DNA of 64,000 nucleotides from Diprion similis. Its lineage: Eukaryota; Arthropoda; Insecta; Hymenoptera; Diprionidae. The notes under the pieces were generated by a model that did no database searches, was not told the origin of the DNA, and saw only the letters and a list, made by a program, of their open reading frames with translations. This document shows, piece by piece, positions 1 to 33,630 of the stretch; within the stretch, counting starts at the first letter, position 1, and the number at the start of each line of letters is the position of its first letter. The translations under genes were made by a program, and so were the position numbers. The stretch is taken from NCBI RefSeq assembly GCF_021155765.1, contig NC_060108.1, positions 12,187,425 through 12,251,424 of the forward strand. The letters run 5' to 3'.

Positions 1-158
1 TGATAATACCACAAGTCTGGATTGTCATTTATATTGTTGGACTCTGTTGTTACATTATGATGCATGGCTGTTGTATTTAGCTAGAGAATAAATATCGAAC
101 ATAAGTTGAAACCGTATTTGTCTAGCATCCTTATGTATAATGACATAATGATACTTAC

Positions 159-8235
<8,077 letters not shown>

Positions 8236-11200
8236 TTCGCGCTATAAGTCACAGTTGAACTTCACGTCAGAAACCACGCGCTCACGAAGAAGTAACATTC
8301 ACAAAATGCGCTCGATCCCAATGGTAAATGCAAAACATGGAGTTGTCACAAAGCCACATCGGTCCAATGAATCGAGGAGAGGGGAGGATCATGGACCTAA
8401 TGGACCGTACCCAGCTTATCTGTGCGGTACTTGTTCCTACGCTTCTTTGTCGTTGCAATGCTTTATTTGAAAATAATCACGATAAGATAACGTTGAACGA
8501 CCGTTATTTTAAAAATACCATTCCATTCTTTCCACAGTTGCACTTGTCATTGACCTGATCACCGAGCTATTGATTGTTTTACTTGTAATCATTGATTTAT
8601 ATCTACTCTCGTTTCACTTCCACAGGCTTTTCTACTATGATTGTATGCAAGTACCGAGGTGTGTCCACCTTATCCGTAATACCTTGTCCATAGAGTAAGT
8701 AAAGTTGGTGTATCTGGCAGACGACCGATCAGCGATAAGATAGTGACGAAGGCTCTTTTTGCAAAATTACCAATGTGTTACTATAAAACTAATTACTTTC
8801 GTGCAGTTACGCAAGTTTTGGGGGCGTAAATATAGGCGTGAAGTCGATTTTTACATGCGATTGTACCAGATTATTTTGCGTAAATTTGAGAAATTGGGCT
8901 TTAAACAGTTGGTTCTACAACTTCTACCATTTGGGCCATTGTTTTACGCCAATGCTACTTTTATCACGGAAACATGTATGTACGTGTAACAAATTTATAG
9001 AGCTGAATATACATGCGTGGCTTTAGCGTTTTGTTTTGAATAATTTCCTTGTAAGCATAAATCGATGACCAGCTTTGCATACACGACGTGCCTACAATAT
9101 GATCAGTGTAATAATGATGCACCTTTAAAATTGAGGTATATTTTTAAGGAGCAATTTTTCACGTGTAAATTGTTCGTCTTTCGAAGAAATAAAACGAGCT
9201 ATGACATTATATATTTCTGAAATTTAATAATCTTGGTGACAAATTGTGTGGCCTGTAAGTCCAAGTGCAAGTAGTTAATCTGAATTCAGCACTGTTGTCA
9301 ATAGGTGAGTTATGCAATTTATTAGCAATAAAATTAAAGAAGTTATCGAAATAGCAGCTTCGTTCATCATCGGGTCACGGACATTACATGAGGCTGAAGT
9401 TAGTAAAGTTAACGGTAATTTAACTTTATTGCGTGGATTTAGACTGAGTTTAAAGAAGTTCGGTTTCAAAGTAAGGGTATCTTTTTTTTTATCATAGTTT
9501 ACTAAGTTTCAGATACTCCTGAAGGTCCGAATTAACGATCTATCCTAAATATGCATCGTTATAGTAACGTTACTAACTTCATCTTCATGAACTCAGAAGA
9601 AACACCCTGCGTAGTTGATGTAGAATTTAATTTTCTAAATAGCAGGCATAATTGTACGAACTTGTGACAAACTAGCCAGAATTAGGAAGCGGATTAGAAA
9701 GTGTAATGGAACGACAAATAGAATCATGTATCGGCCGGTTGTTGGTAAACTACGGTTTAGATTTACTAGGGTAACAGAAAGCGTCGAGAGGTGGCCGTCA
9801 TGCTCTGAACTAAGCTCGCTTAGGATTGCCGGGAGAGAATCTGCTCTAAAGTACTCTAAACACACTTCTAAGTGCCACTTCGGCTTTTTTCTACTTCGCC
9901 ATGGTCTTCGAGTCGCCAGATATAGAAGTGCACGTATATATTTGCATAGAAGAATGATGTAAACGTCTTATAATCATGTCGTAAAGTTTTTCCCAACTTT
10001 CAAGCGCATCAATGTTTTTTCCTTTTCATATGATTAGAAACGTACGAAATATTGAGCGAATCGAAATCCTTTTTAAATTTAAATTTCGATGTATCGATTG
10101 TTTGTTAATTCATAATTCCTTATGATCAAGCCGAAAAACGGTTTTCTGCATGTATATTGTAAGTAACTTGTATAATCGATGCTTCAAAGAAGTTGAATTC
10201 ACCTATTCTTAATCGTGCGATTCAAGTTTAGCACAGCGGTTGAATTTCTTTCACATAAAAAAATTTGAAGGGATAAGTTTCATGTCCTGTAAGTCGAGAT
10301 GCGGCAAGTAAAGGATCTAGAGCCCAGGAACTACAAGGTAACAGTCGTGAAAGTGGAAATTCAGTAGGTAGAGCACGTGGTGCTCGAAATCTGCGAAGCG
10401 CGATTCTAGTACGTCCGCTCTGTTGCGCGTTTATTTCCGGACTGAGGATTTCGGGTAACTGATTTTCGTCGTCGACGATCATTGATCGATGACGTCAGAA
10501 GAGAACGTCGTTTCGATGAGTCGAGACAACGCGCGCGTGTTGCTCTTATTGTCAGTCGGCTGCTGGATATGGACCAGAACGCACGTTAATTCAAGTTCGC
10601 ACGTAGAAAAATATCGGTGTAGTTATTTATCACTCCTTTTACATATGATAATCTCATTATAATTTACCAAAGCAAGAGTATTTATTTAAAAGCTTGAATA
10701 GCAAAAGAATTTGATTACTGGAAGTTTTTTCAACGGGTTACTAATAACTCTGGTGTTAGAGGGTGCTTTACAGGGCGGGTAGAAAAAATTTTTGCTTACC
10801 AATGATAAATTTCCCTTTTTTCTCACTTACTTGAATACACATTGCGCCTCCTGCTACGTTACGGACTCAAAATCTGTACAGTTTGAAAGTGGTGGAATAT
10901 TTTTTTATGTACATAATCTAAAGTGAGTGAACAAAGTTTTTAGAAATTAGGAAAATTTTTATCTCTATTTACGTTTGTCTTGCGCGAAAAGTTCATTATC
11001 GTGAATAATGTGCTGACGTACAAAATTGAATAACACTTACTTATTCAGAATTTTTATGAAATTAATGGCCGTCTAATTTCTGATGCCAGATCTCCTTAAT
11101 CTTATTTAACTAATCCATACTTTAATGGATTGTGAAAAAAAGCTTTTACAACACGGTTTTCAAAACTCAAAATTGTTAAATTGTTAGGCTCGAAATCAAA

Positions 11201-11927
11201 CAAACGAAATGAGGAAAATTTAGAAATCAGCTAATAATTGTTTCGATGAATTACTGATTACAGAAACATTTTTTCTTTGCAACGTGTGAATGGTAAAGAT
11301 GTACCTTGACTTTTCAAATGATCCCAACTCAAGTTCAGAGAAGCCATTCTTTACTTAATATAAATAGCTGCAGTCAAGATGGATGGGATTTTCGCATAAT
11401 TCAACTCTAGTTGCAATTATCACATCTGCTAGATTTGTATACAAATTAGTTAGATGGTAGGTATACCACACTGTTAGTTTTTCTTACAGAGACATTTGCG
11501 TCCCTCCTATTTCATTGTAATACGTACAAATAATTTCCAAATAAGTACATAGTTGCTATTCAGTTCGCAAAATGCCAGGTAGAAAGTATGCATACATAAA
11601 ATTACTCTACAAAGTAAACAAAACAAAACAGAAGTACCCATATATAACATTATCTAACGTCTTTTTGCCATCGCAGTTTATCTCTATAAATTAATGTAAC
11701 TGAAACTTCTGGCCAATGAAATATTGAAATTAAACTAATTATTGACGGTTAAATTTGCGATACTCTTGTGATCGCTAGAATTAATTGGTTTTGCATCTAT
11801 CAGTATGATGCAGTACTCTCTAAGTTAAATATATAGTTACAAATTGCACGGAGGATTCATTATAAAAATAAATACTAAAGCTTATAAATTTGATAGTGCG
11901 TAAACTACTGATTGTTTTGCAAAATGA
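8236..11927. other. Intergenic gap between the two ABC copies
   Basis: This 3.7-kb spacer must hold the promoter and 5' UTR of copy 1 (next to 8235) and the 3' UTR of copy 2 (left of 11928). Open frames of 60-84 codons occur on both strands but none has family resemblance. A GC-richer patch near 10440-10570 is listed separately. I find no clear AATAAA for copy 2 just past its stop codon. Confidence 0.5.
10440..10570. promoter_or_regulatory. CpG-rich patch with perfect CRE-like palindrome
   Basis: A locally GC- and CpG-rich stretch in an AT-rich spacer. It contains TGACGTCA at about 10490-10497, a GTCGAC at about 10471, and a CGCGCG run near 10531. It sits 2.3 kb upstream of the start of the left ABC gene and just upstream of an 84-codon minus-strand frame (10482-10228). 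It could be a distal promoter or enhancer. Only the sequence pattern supports this. Confidence 0.25.
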
Positions 11928-23080
<11,153 letters not shown>

Positions 23081-26000
23081 AATTACAACGTCTGCACACT
23101 CTTAAGCCGCGAATTATTTCCCTCTACAAGAGTTCACAAAATCACTAATTACATCGGTATAATCACTGTTCGTAATCCTTAAATCGGGAGAAATAAAAAA
23201 AAATTTTAATCGGCACGCGTCACTTGGTCAAATGATACGACAATTAGGTCGTATATACGTTATAACCGAACAGCGCAGATTAGATACGAAATCTCGATGA
23301 TCGCTATCTGGCTTTATTGTCAAATTCATGAGACGCTATATATTTCCAAATATTTGAGTTATCTGAAAACTGACCCAGTTTTACATGTATCTTACAAACG
23401 TACCGATATCAACGTTGACGAGCCACTTCAAGCGAAGCCTCACGTTCGTCTGCTGCCAGCGTCGCGTCGTTTCGACGACGTGTTGAATCCCTACCACCAA
23501 AGGCAGTAACTCTTTACTTATTTCAGGCCTGATCGACCATTGGGCAACACTTCCGTTACCACCAATCAAAGGTGGATGGCGTGGGATGGTACTGAAGCAC
23601 TACAAATCGAAGAAAGCTTGATGCTAGCTGTCCACGCGATTATATACGCTTCCAACATCTTGAGGCATCAACTCATTACCGCATGTGCCAAAGATGCATG
23701 CAGTATTCGCTCGATACCATTGAACATTGTTCCGGTTGTTATGGCCATGGAAAAAGGTGAACAGTTTGTGCTTCATGCAAGAGTATAGTTTGAAACAATG
23801 CGTTTTTTCTTTCTGTTGACAATTAGACCAGTTATTCAAGTTTTTGTGACCCAAGATAAGATCGTAGGATGATATGAACCGTGAATAATTCGGCACAGCT
23901 GTCCGATGTGCCTTAACATTTCATCGCATAAATTACAGTTGATCATACACATACTGTTACTTATCAACTTGTAAAGTGTGAACTCGGCTGAAAAGTACAG
24001 GAAAGTCACTTTTTACAATTTATACAGTGATGGGTCTAAGTTGTAATAATTCCAAGCAAGATAAGTAACACTTGAATGAATACAGCATTCTGTATGATTA
24101 TTGTTTTCGGTTTTTGTACGAATCTCTTCAAATTTCATCTCTTCAAGTTGGGAATTGGCCCAGATGCAGACCGGACGAAGAGGATCGGGTCCGAATAGGT
24201 CCCTTTAGGAACGGACCGTTTCATCTATCCGGCATTTTCACAAGGGATACCAACGACAAGTCAAAATAATAAATTGCAGTTTTCATACTTATCGTAATCT
24301 TACAGACGTATTGATAAAACAAACATAACATAACAAGGTCCTCATATTTTATTTTTTACAAAATAGTAATTTGGAAAGCAAGATTGTTCACAATTCTTCA
24401 CTCGATCCATTCATACGGGCATGCTTTCGAGGTTGGAAGAAGGTAGGTAAATTGAAGCGCTTTTAGTGATATGAAAATGGTTCGTTGAAGGTCTTCGGAA
24501 CTTCAATTTTCATTACGCTTCCTGCCTCTTGTGGAATGAGTAAATTGCATTCGATGCTGAGCTTTGAAGCGAAAAATAATGAGTCGATTGCATTGGTTCA
24601 TCATTATACATGATAACATATATATACATATTAAATTAGTCCAACTTTAATCGCACTCTTGTGTGCGTCACGTTACTTCGAGGAGCCTTCATTGAAATAG
24701 AAGAATTTCATGTTGACACAATTGTTCCCCAAAAGATGTTCGTTTACCGGGTATCTCCAGTTCAAATTTTCAATCTATATCTAACGAAGCTTTTATATGA
24801 GGAGATATATTTCGATCGACTTATGAATTCACACTCAAAATATATTCACGTCAACGGTTTACAGTTCTCGAATGGTCTTGTAGTTGGCTAAAATAGTATT
24901 TATAAACTCATCACGCGAGATGATTTCGTTTTTAAGGGCCTTCATATTACAGTGATGCTACTTCATCGCCTCCCCCTACTTCCTAAGTCGTTGAGAATGA
25001 AATCTTGAGAACAAAGAATTACGCGCGTTTTGCTCCTCCCACCTAATCGCCTATACCTAGCAGAACCTGTAAAGTACATTTACGGATTGTCTATTTTTCC
25101 TCCAAGTGAAGACAGGTGACGACGACGACGAGACGAAAAAGATGTACCTGAACGCAACTAGTTTCTTCTTTTCTTATGTAGATCATTCATATTCTGATGA
25201 ATAAAAACCATAGCCGTTATATGAATTGGATCATGCAAATTAATATTGTGTAATTATGGCTTGTCTTAATGTTAACGTTGTGTGGTTGTTGGTGGAAAAT
25301 AAATTGTCAGGTTTAACAGAAAATTATATATTCAACAATGTTCATTTCGAATTAATTGTTTAATTGTTTGCCAGGATGGGCCAAAAAAAAAAAAACGATT
25401 CTTTTTCTTCTTTAGTTACCGTGAAAATGTCGTTCAAGATGATGAAAAAAAAATTCTGGTAAGGTTTGAGCTCTTAATATTAATATTAGGAGTTCAAACT
25501 TTCACAGAATTTGTTTTTCATCATCTCGAACGATATTTTTACGATAACTACAGAAGAAAAAGAATCATTTGTTTTTTTTTTTTTTTGCCCAGCCTAATAT
25601 ATATAGCAGCAGCATAAAAAGCCCAAACAGATGTTGGATTTACATTTTTGACGTATTATCTAAGGATTAACATAGTTTTTACTATCACGGGATTTCGTTT
25701 TTTGCGAGTTGTATTTGGCTGGAGCTGTAATCAGTGCTTCACCTGCTCGATGATTACTCACGTGGACTTTGACGTGCTTCGAATATTCGAGTATGACGTA
25801 CACATGAAAATTCTTGTTTTTTCATGTGCTGTAGGTACCCGACGAGCCATACATACACATATAGTAATAAAGAGAAAAAACTGTATGTTTGTTGGTAAGA
25901 CATTGAAGATTGATTTATTTCCCGTAGAACCGGAAGTCATAGTTAAACGGGGAATTTTTCATGCGCATCATTTGATTGTAAATCCTATAAGTTTCAGATT

Positions 26001-29000
26001 TTTTCATCAATCAGTATCCGAGATCATCGCGGGAGTTTGTCGGATAGATCGATAAACCGACTTTTTTCTAAAAATCTGTTTTTCGAATTCCAGAGGTTCG
26101 ACAACGTAAGGATTTGTTGATATTAAAAGAAGTGATCTTCGACCGAAACTAATATAATTCTTGTTTGACCAAAGGTGATGCAAAGCAAAAGGTGTTTTTG
26201 GTATTTATTATAATTACACATCCGTTTTCACATTATTTAAATAGCTTGAGTTATGTTCTTTGCCACTATGATTAATTATTCATAAATTGGCGAACTAATC
26301 AGAGAGATTCTATTCGCGATTAATGACTGCCGATAGACACATGGAACGGACGTCAAGTTGTTTAACCTTGACCCACGGATATTCGTTTATGTTTTTTTAG
26401 TCTCGAGAACATTTTGGTATCAACTTTGAAATTCGTCTCGACTCGTTGATATGACACATGAGTTGCTACTTTACGGGTAATGAATAGCTAATTAAGCATA
26501 AATAAGCTTAAAGATTATTATTAAGCATGAATACCTTCCGATATTAGAATCAAATTATAGTGAAAAATCTTAGGTAAAGCATCAGGAAGTAAATTAGATA
26601 CGAGATCAATGGACGAAGAAAATTAGGTTGAACCTGATTCTGTTTTTTCAAATACACGAATCGCATGGCATCAAGAAATCACCCCATGGAGTATCATTTT
26701 CACCCCAAAAGATGCAGTTATCGGTAATCAAATATCCTTTGGAATTTTAGTACCGATTACTTGACACAGAGCAGAACGATTCCTGTAACCCAAGTGCGGA
26801 GGCTGGCGAGATCTGTAGTTGAAATAGAGCCTCGTAACAGATAAAAAGTAAAACGTGACCTACACGAAGGTCTGACAAAAAAACCTTGCATCACAGTGGA
26901 TGGAGATGACGAATGTGACCCACTTTTCTGATTTCGTTTCACTGCAGTACATATAATTTATCAGAATTCCACTGTTATCCACATTCATTGTCACACAGGA
27001 ACTCGGATTACATATACTTGAACGTTTCATTTTTCTGTTGCAATACGTAACAATTGGTGTTCCGACACCAGCCATTTTGGTTTCGAATCTTTCACAATGA
27101 GATACTCGCGTCCGTCCAACTTTTTACAGGTATAATTTGGTTGAATAGAATATTACTTCATCCTCTGTACTTGGGGCTGTGTTTGTAGTTATGCCTCATT
27201 ATCATCAAGCTGTCTAAAGAACAGTTCGTGACCAACGAAATCATGCCTGGAGCTAACTTCAAATGCCGCGAGATGAGAATATTACCCAACATATATATGT
27301 ATGGGGCATTACACCCCAAACCGACCTGCGTCTGACCTTCACCATCGGTGATGGTATTTATTTTATGGTATGGTGTAGGTGCAGAGTCTATAAAGAAATC
27401 ATTTTTCACTGAGTTTCAGATTAATTGATTTTTACTGCTCCTAAAAACTGAAAAACCCAATTTTCAAAAGAATAGCTCTAATCGATGGTCTTTAAATTTT
27501 TCTCATTGATTCTTTGCAAAGAAGAAAAAAAAATGAAAATTTTAAGACCAAGATATAAGTTCGCAAGCTTTTGGTTTTACACAAGTAATTGAAAAGTAAG
27601 AGCAATCGAATTAAATATGAATTACAGAAATATAAATTTCCTCATTTTCTAAAACTGGGTTTCAACTATAATACGAAGAATGACAGCAACGAGAATGTAA
27701 TAGAATTTTTATGGAATTCTTTTACCTTACGATTATGCTTTTTGAACTTGCATACAACCACTGTTGTATGTAGATATTTTTATCAAGAAACTTCGTTTCA
27801 ACTATGTCATTTGACAATCATACCTATTTTCTGGGAAACTTGTAATTATAGCTACGTGAAATTACACCGCGCTTCTATATATTGACATACTCTCGTTTTT
27901 TTTATGCTCAACAGGATTGGCGATTCAATATGCCGAGGAAAATTCTTCATCTTAAAATAAATATTTATAAAAGATTGGCTCAACGTGAAAACATCGAATT
28001 TTGAAACAATATTGCTACCAAGTTGTCGATTACATTTTTAATTTAATTGTAAACATTTGATTCCTCATTAATATCGTTCAATTCGTATAGATTAAAAGGT
28101 AGAGGATATAATTGCTTTAATACCTAATTAAACCTTTGAAAAGTGTAATGTTTTCAGCAATATATATGAGAGATAAAATATATTTTCGCGTCTAATTTTG
28201 GGAAGAACTATAAAAACTGGTGATAATAAATATCGTGACACAATTAAAAACAGACCAATTCAAACAATTTTATTATTGGAATATGAAACACAGTGTAAAA
28301 ATTATACACTTAATATTTCTGCGTAATCACATGATACGAAGATATTCAATAAAGTGTTTTCATTTTTACATCAATTTAATTTTCTAGAATATTAAAATAT
28401 CTCCGATATAAGATTAACAGATTTGTCCATCTATGGGACCCACTTTTATTTCAAATTGTCTTTTTATCAATATTGAGTTCTGCTGTGGCACTTAATTCGT
28501 ACGTACTAATGCTAAATTTCCTACAATATGAAATTTATATGTTATGTCTACACGCAATAGAGTATCATTCGACCATCAAAATACGCATTAATGGAAGTCT
28601 GCTTCACTTTAAAGGGTATAATATTAAAAGGCTGGTTCTAAGCTTCTAGGATACAATAATTATTAGTGAATATAACGATATTAATATTAAGTCATGATAG
28701 TTATATCGAACGTAAGTTCAGTGAACTTCGTGTGCTCAATGAACCGTGACCAAGCGTTTCTGTGGTTTTTTCACAGTTTTTTATCCACTTGTTCTAATTT
28801 CAACTCAATTCAGCACCTTCGTATTCCTATTTGAAAACCGCTGACCGAAACAGTTGAAGTTTCGAGTTATCATGTTCGACGATTCTTGAAGAATCGATCT
28901 TTGTGGCGTTATGGATTAATCGACTATTATTCCATTTTTCAAAGTTTCGATTACCACCGAATCGATTTTTTTTATATACGAATCGGTTAATTATGACTTA

Positions 29001-29946
29001 ATGAGTCGTCAAGAACAAATTCCTACAAAGATATAATGTTATATCTGGTTTGTATTTTGTATTGAAATCAAATATTCTAATAAATAACAACCGTCTCTCA
29101 TAATTCATAAAACAAAGTCATTTACTATTCATGTTATCTGATTACGTGGAGAATGCAAAAGAAAACTTCAAAATTCAGCTTATTTGTTGCCAACAATAGT
29201 AGACCGAATATTAGTACTATTGTAGTCAATAATAAGCACACTATTACTAAATCGCAGCGAAGAAAAATTCTTGTTATAGTACTACATAACGTTTATTATT
29301 TTCAATTTCAGCTCATTTGTTTTATAAATATTATTCCGATTATTTAGAATCGATGCTATTTTAAACCGATCTATCGATTCTCAGAATCGGAGTAACAAAT
29401 ATAATTATTCGATTTTCAGGATCGATTCTTTTTGTTATTTTCTCGTATCTTTAAAATTTTAAAACCTAGGCTTGTAGTTCGATCAAATGTTCAAAGATGG
29501 CGACACGATATTCAACTGTCATTGCGTAATAGCAGCATGCGTGTAACTGCTATGCAATCATTCACCATCTGATTCATATTGTGAATTCTGATTCTAATCT
29601 GTGCTAAAAGATGTTTCTAAGCGGGGCAGCGATTAGTTTCGTTAGACGGAATCTTCATGTTGTTCGAATTCGGTGACCTTCGGACTAGTATGGCTACATT
29701 ATATCGGACTTGATGAGAAAGAGTAGAAACAAATCTAGTCCATCTCTAAAGGCAATGATGATTTAGCGTGTTTGCTCGGTGATGTGCACGAGGAGGTTAT
29801 ATCATATCGTAATACCACTATTGTGAAACAGTTTTCGGTGATTGTCGACCGCCAATATTAGTCTAATTGTAAGGAGTAAGTTTTCTGATAATCGACATTA
29901 CGCAACAAGTCGTATTAGGGTTACAACAGATTTAGGATATGCCAAG
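23081..29946. other. Divergent intergenic region between ABC copy 2 and VWA8
   Basis: A 6.9-kb spacer with gene starts on both sides, so it must hold both promoters. It contains the palindromic element at 25373-25597 and many ATCGATT-type motifs between about 28880 and 29430 that suggest another decayed repeat. The longest open frame (25648-26055, plus strand) shows no recognisable features. No TATA box or initiator can be assigned with confidence. Confidence 0.5.
25373..25597. mobile_element. Palindromic foldback MITE
   Basis: A 225-bp near-perfect inverted repeat. Left arm starts AGGATGGGCCAAAAA, right arm ends TTTTTTGCCCAGCCT. The arms stay complementary through GATTCTTTTTCTTCT, CGTTCAAGATGATGAAAAA and TTCTG. 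The centre is the AT-palindrome CTTAATATTAATATTAG. There are no open frames. A GAGCTCTTAAT core motif is shared with the long hairpin at 62931-63587. Confidence 0.7.
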
Positions 29947-32900
29947 ATGTTCAGATCAAGGTTAATCTGTCATCGTCGTGTGTCGGCACTAAATAGAGTC
30001 CTCGATCGAACCAGAAACATTGATCATAACCTCGCGTCTTTTATTCGCTGTAAATCCGGTAAGTTTAGTTAATAATTCATCGTTTGTTTCGTTTATAGAA
30101 TGGGGGTTAACTGATAACACAGGCCTGCGAAATATAACTTTTAATTTTCCTTTAAAATAATGATAATTTTTTCAGGTATTCATGTATTTAGATATTTTGA
30201 ATTAAAATATAGCGCTAATTATTTTTACAGCACATGGAGATTTAATTTTATTATGCAAGATATGCGTGTTTACAGATTTTTGAAATTTTTTTTATTAAGA
30301 AATAAAATTAATGAATATAAATCCCAGGCCTGTGTAATCAATATACAACATGTTAGTCACATTGGCAATCAGCAGACGATCAACGTTACATATCCTGACA
30401 CGCATGATTCAACGTTGCAATTGGCCCCAAAATTTACATCATAATCTTTCTGCTTTGGAAAATTAATTCCAATTTCTAATAATTGCTTGATAATGTTCAT
30501 TGTTAATCCAATCAAAAGGATACTACCGTGTAGTAAAATGGTTACCTAGTTTTCATAATTTATTTTCATGACTCATTTTCTTGTTCTAGGAAATACCGTC
30601 GTGACTATTGGACATGTTTCCAAGCAAGTGAAACCTAGTTTAAATCCTGAGTACGTTCCACGAAAATATTGTAAGTTCAACTAATTTGTACATAACATTT
30701 GTTAAGAGTGAATTATTTTCATCCTTGAAGTTTGAAGAAATAAATGAATTGAAAATAAATTTTCATTTTTTCTGTCTGGTTTACTCAGTAATTGGAGAAT
30801 CGAGTCAAGAAGAATTACGACATCTGAAATGGATGCTTCAAAAGGACCTGTTGGGACAAGACATATTTTTGGTCGGTGGTCCAGGCCCAAAAAGACGCAC
30901 CTTGGCCCTGGCGTACCTGGAGCTGACGGGAAGAGAGGCCGAGTTCATATCTTTATCTCGAGACACAACGGAAGCAGACCTGAAACAGCGCAGAGAAATC
31001 GAGCGCGGGACTGCCAACTACAAGGATCAGGGAGCAGTAAGAGCCGCAGTTAACGGCAGAGTCCTAATTTTGGAGGGTGTGGAAAAGGCTGAAAGAAATG
31101 TGCTTCCAGTTTTGAATAATCTGCTTGAGAATCGCGAGATGCACTTAGAAGATGGCAGATTTCTGGTCCCTGCTTCGCGGTACGATAAGCTTCTGCAGGT
31201 AAATCCACCATCTCATGTGAGCATTTTTCGCGCGAGGATCTAAGACGTGTCAATTATTTGCGTAGAATCATACTAAAGAGGAATTGGATTCTTGGAGACT
31301 TGTGCGTGTCAGCGAAGACTTTCGAGTCGTCGCTCTTGGCTTACCTTCCTCTCGATATCCTGGACATCCCCTTGATCCACCGCTAAGATCACGATTCCAA
31401 GCTCGACACATTCCTCAAACTTCATTTAAGGTAAGTTTTTTTATTGAATTTTTTACTTATTCTGACTCGAAGCTCTTAACATTTTGCCAAATTGCGTTAC
31501 GTATTTTTTTTTCGACTAGAAGTAGTGAAGGAATTACTTATATGGTAAAATTTTTTATTTTTCACACTTGGTTATATGCCGAATGATTAAAACGTTTGGA
31601 ACTTTGTCAACTTTCTTATTTGTAAAAGCTTTGTTTTCTAGTTTAAAAAATTTGAATCATTCTAATTCCTTAATTTTGTAGTTTTACTTTGTATTAAAAA
31701 TTTCAAATTACTTGGAACGACAATTTACATTGATAAAACGATTGAGATTGTATAAATGTGTAAAAGGACATAATACAGTGGCAGAAGAAAGAGTGTGTTT
31801 TACACGAATTATGAAAATGGCAAAACACAATGTACATCGCTTGACTCGTTTAGTCACACAGCGTTGTGCCGAGTCAACTTTCAAAACTAGATAATATTCT
31901 ATGGTTTTTGGGGTCACTGATTACGAATCTGCAATCAGGTTTTCAACATTTAAGATGATGGATCCAATATGGCGGAGGAAAATTCCAAATTTGATCGAAT
32001 CGGGTCACAAAACTCTATGCAGGAGTCTTCGAGGTCGTTGATTGGATTCGTTATGCTGAATTTTTAAAGTCGCATTTCAGATTCGTGATTAGCGACCCCA
32101 AAAACCTATAATTTACATAAAACATGTTTATGTGTTGAACGGTAACTTTCACGAAAATGAATTATTCCTTCAATGTTCACGATTTATTTATAACAATAAT
32201 AATTTAAGTTATATCGGGATAATTACTCTGTAGTATTGAGCACCTATTAGTATACAAGGGTAAAAAAAATGTGAAAAGAATCAAATTTTACAATGAAAAA
32301 TATGATAAATAGTAAAAGCTGTATCCCAAAATTGAAGCAACTATTTTATTCTGGGCGTGAATCGCGATGTCCGTTGATTAACTTTACTGCATACTATTTA
32401 TCATTTACGAACGTGAAAGAGCGATTTGAATATCAGCCGGAATGTAATTGGAAAAGTTGACTAATTGCTACGAAGAAAATGGGATTTGTTTAAATAGCGT
32501 TCGTATATGTATACATACAGTCTGTGAATAACTTTAGGGATCAGCATACTATAAGGAGCCAAGCAATTTCATTAAAAGTTCGTTTACTTTATTCGCAATC
32601 GCGACTTGAAGTCCTAGAATTGTAGAAATCTCAATCAACTATATTACCCAATTCCATCAAGCACAAAAGCCCCTTGAAAATAACTCTCATTAGCAGCTAA
32701 TATCTAGGAAACACGAATGCGTTATCTACAATTGTATACAGATGGTTATAAATATCTCTCGCCAAATTTATCCTCCAGTAGTATTCCAATCAAATTCGCA
32801 TCTTGGAATTATATCTGTCATAAATTTTCATCTCTACTATTTAAATCCATTATAATATTCAGTTGATAATTCTCTGATGTCAAATTGAAATTCCGTCATT

Positions 32901-33599
32901 CTAATGGAAAAAATAATGTTGAAAATCAATGTATTGTCAACTTTTATCGCACGTTTCAAGAGGGACAATCGTTGCAGCTTAGTGGGTATAACAATCAAGT
33001 AATTATATGCTGTCGGTAGGCGACAGGTGTTATTTTTCAACCCTCTACCCTGCCCTCGGAGTTTCAGGCACGCCAACGACGGCACAATACTTAAAAACCT
33101 GTACGCGTCACATCAAGTATAACAGTCTCATAATAACTTTATTTCGTACCCCGTCGTGATCTGAATTGCCGGATCATTTTTTAATTTACAACTCTGTAAC
33201 TGAACTGTTGTCCTTTTGTCAACTGACAAAAGTCCTTTCCCGACATATTATCAGAATACCTGTAGCGAAGAAGACTGTCGGTAAAGTGTAATAAATGAGC
33301 GTGAGTAAAATAATGATTTAAAAAAAAAAAAAAAAACAAAAAAAAAAAAAAAAAAAACTGATCAGATGAAAGAAAAATTTGAAATAATTATTCTCATTAA
33401 CAACCGTTGCGGAATTTTTTCTACGATCATGAAATGAAGCATGAAACGAAGCTCGTTTGAACCTGAATGATTTCGTTAATTATTTAAACTTTATAGACAC
33501 AAAGAGAGTCTGAAAAAATGACAATTCTGGACATGGAAAAGTTGGAAAAGTTAGGAAATTTCACAATCCAAAATCAATGGTAACCGTGGTTGATATATG

Positions 33600-33630
<31 letters not shown>

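Noticed and set aside
10228..10482. 84-codon minus-strand frame starting beside the CRE-like site
   Set aside because: Ends in AT-rich sequence, no homology and no donor site that clearly fits; kept only as part of the regulatory candidate.
25648..26055. 135-codon open frame, plus strand, in the intergenic region
   Set aside because: No ATG-proximal context, AT-biased composition like its surroundings, no recognisable motif or domain; probably chance.
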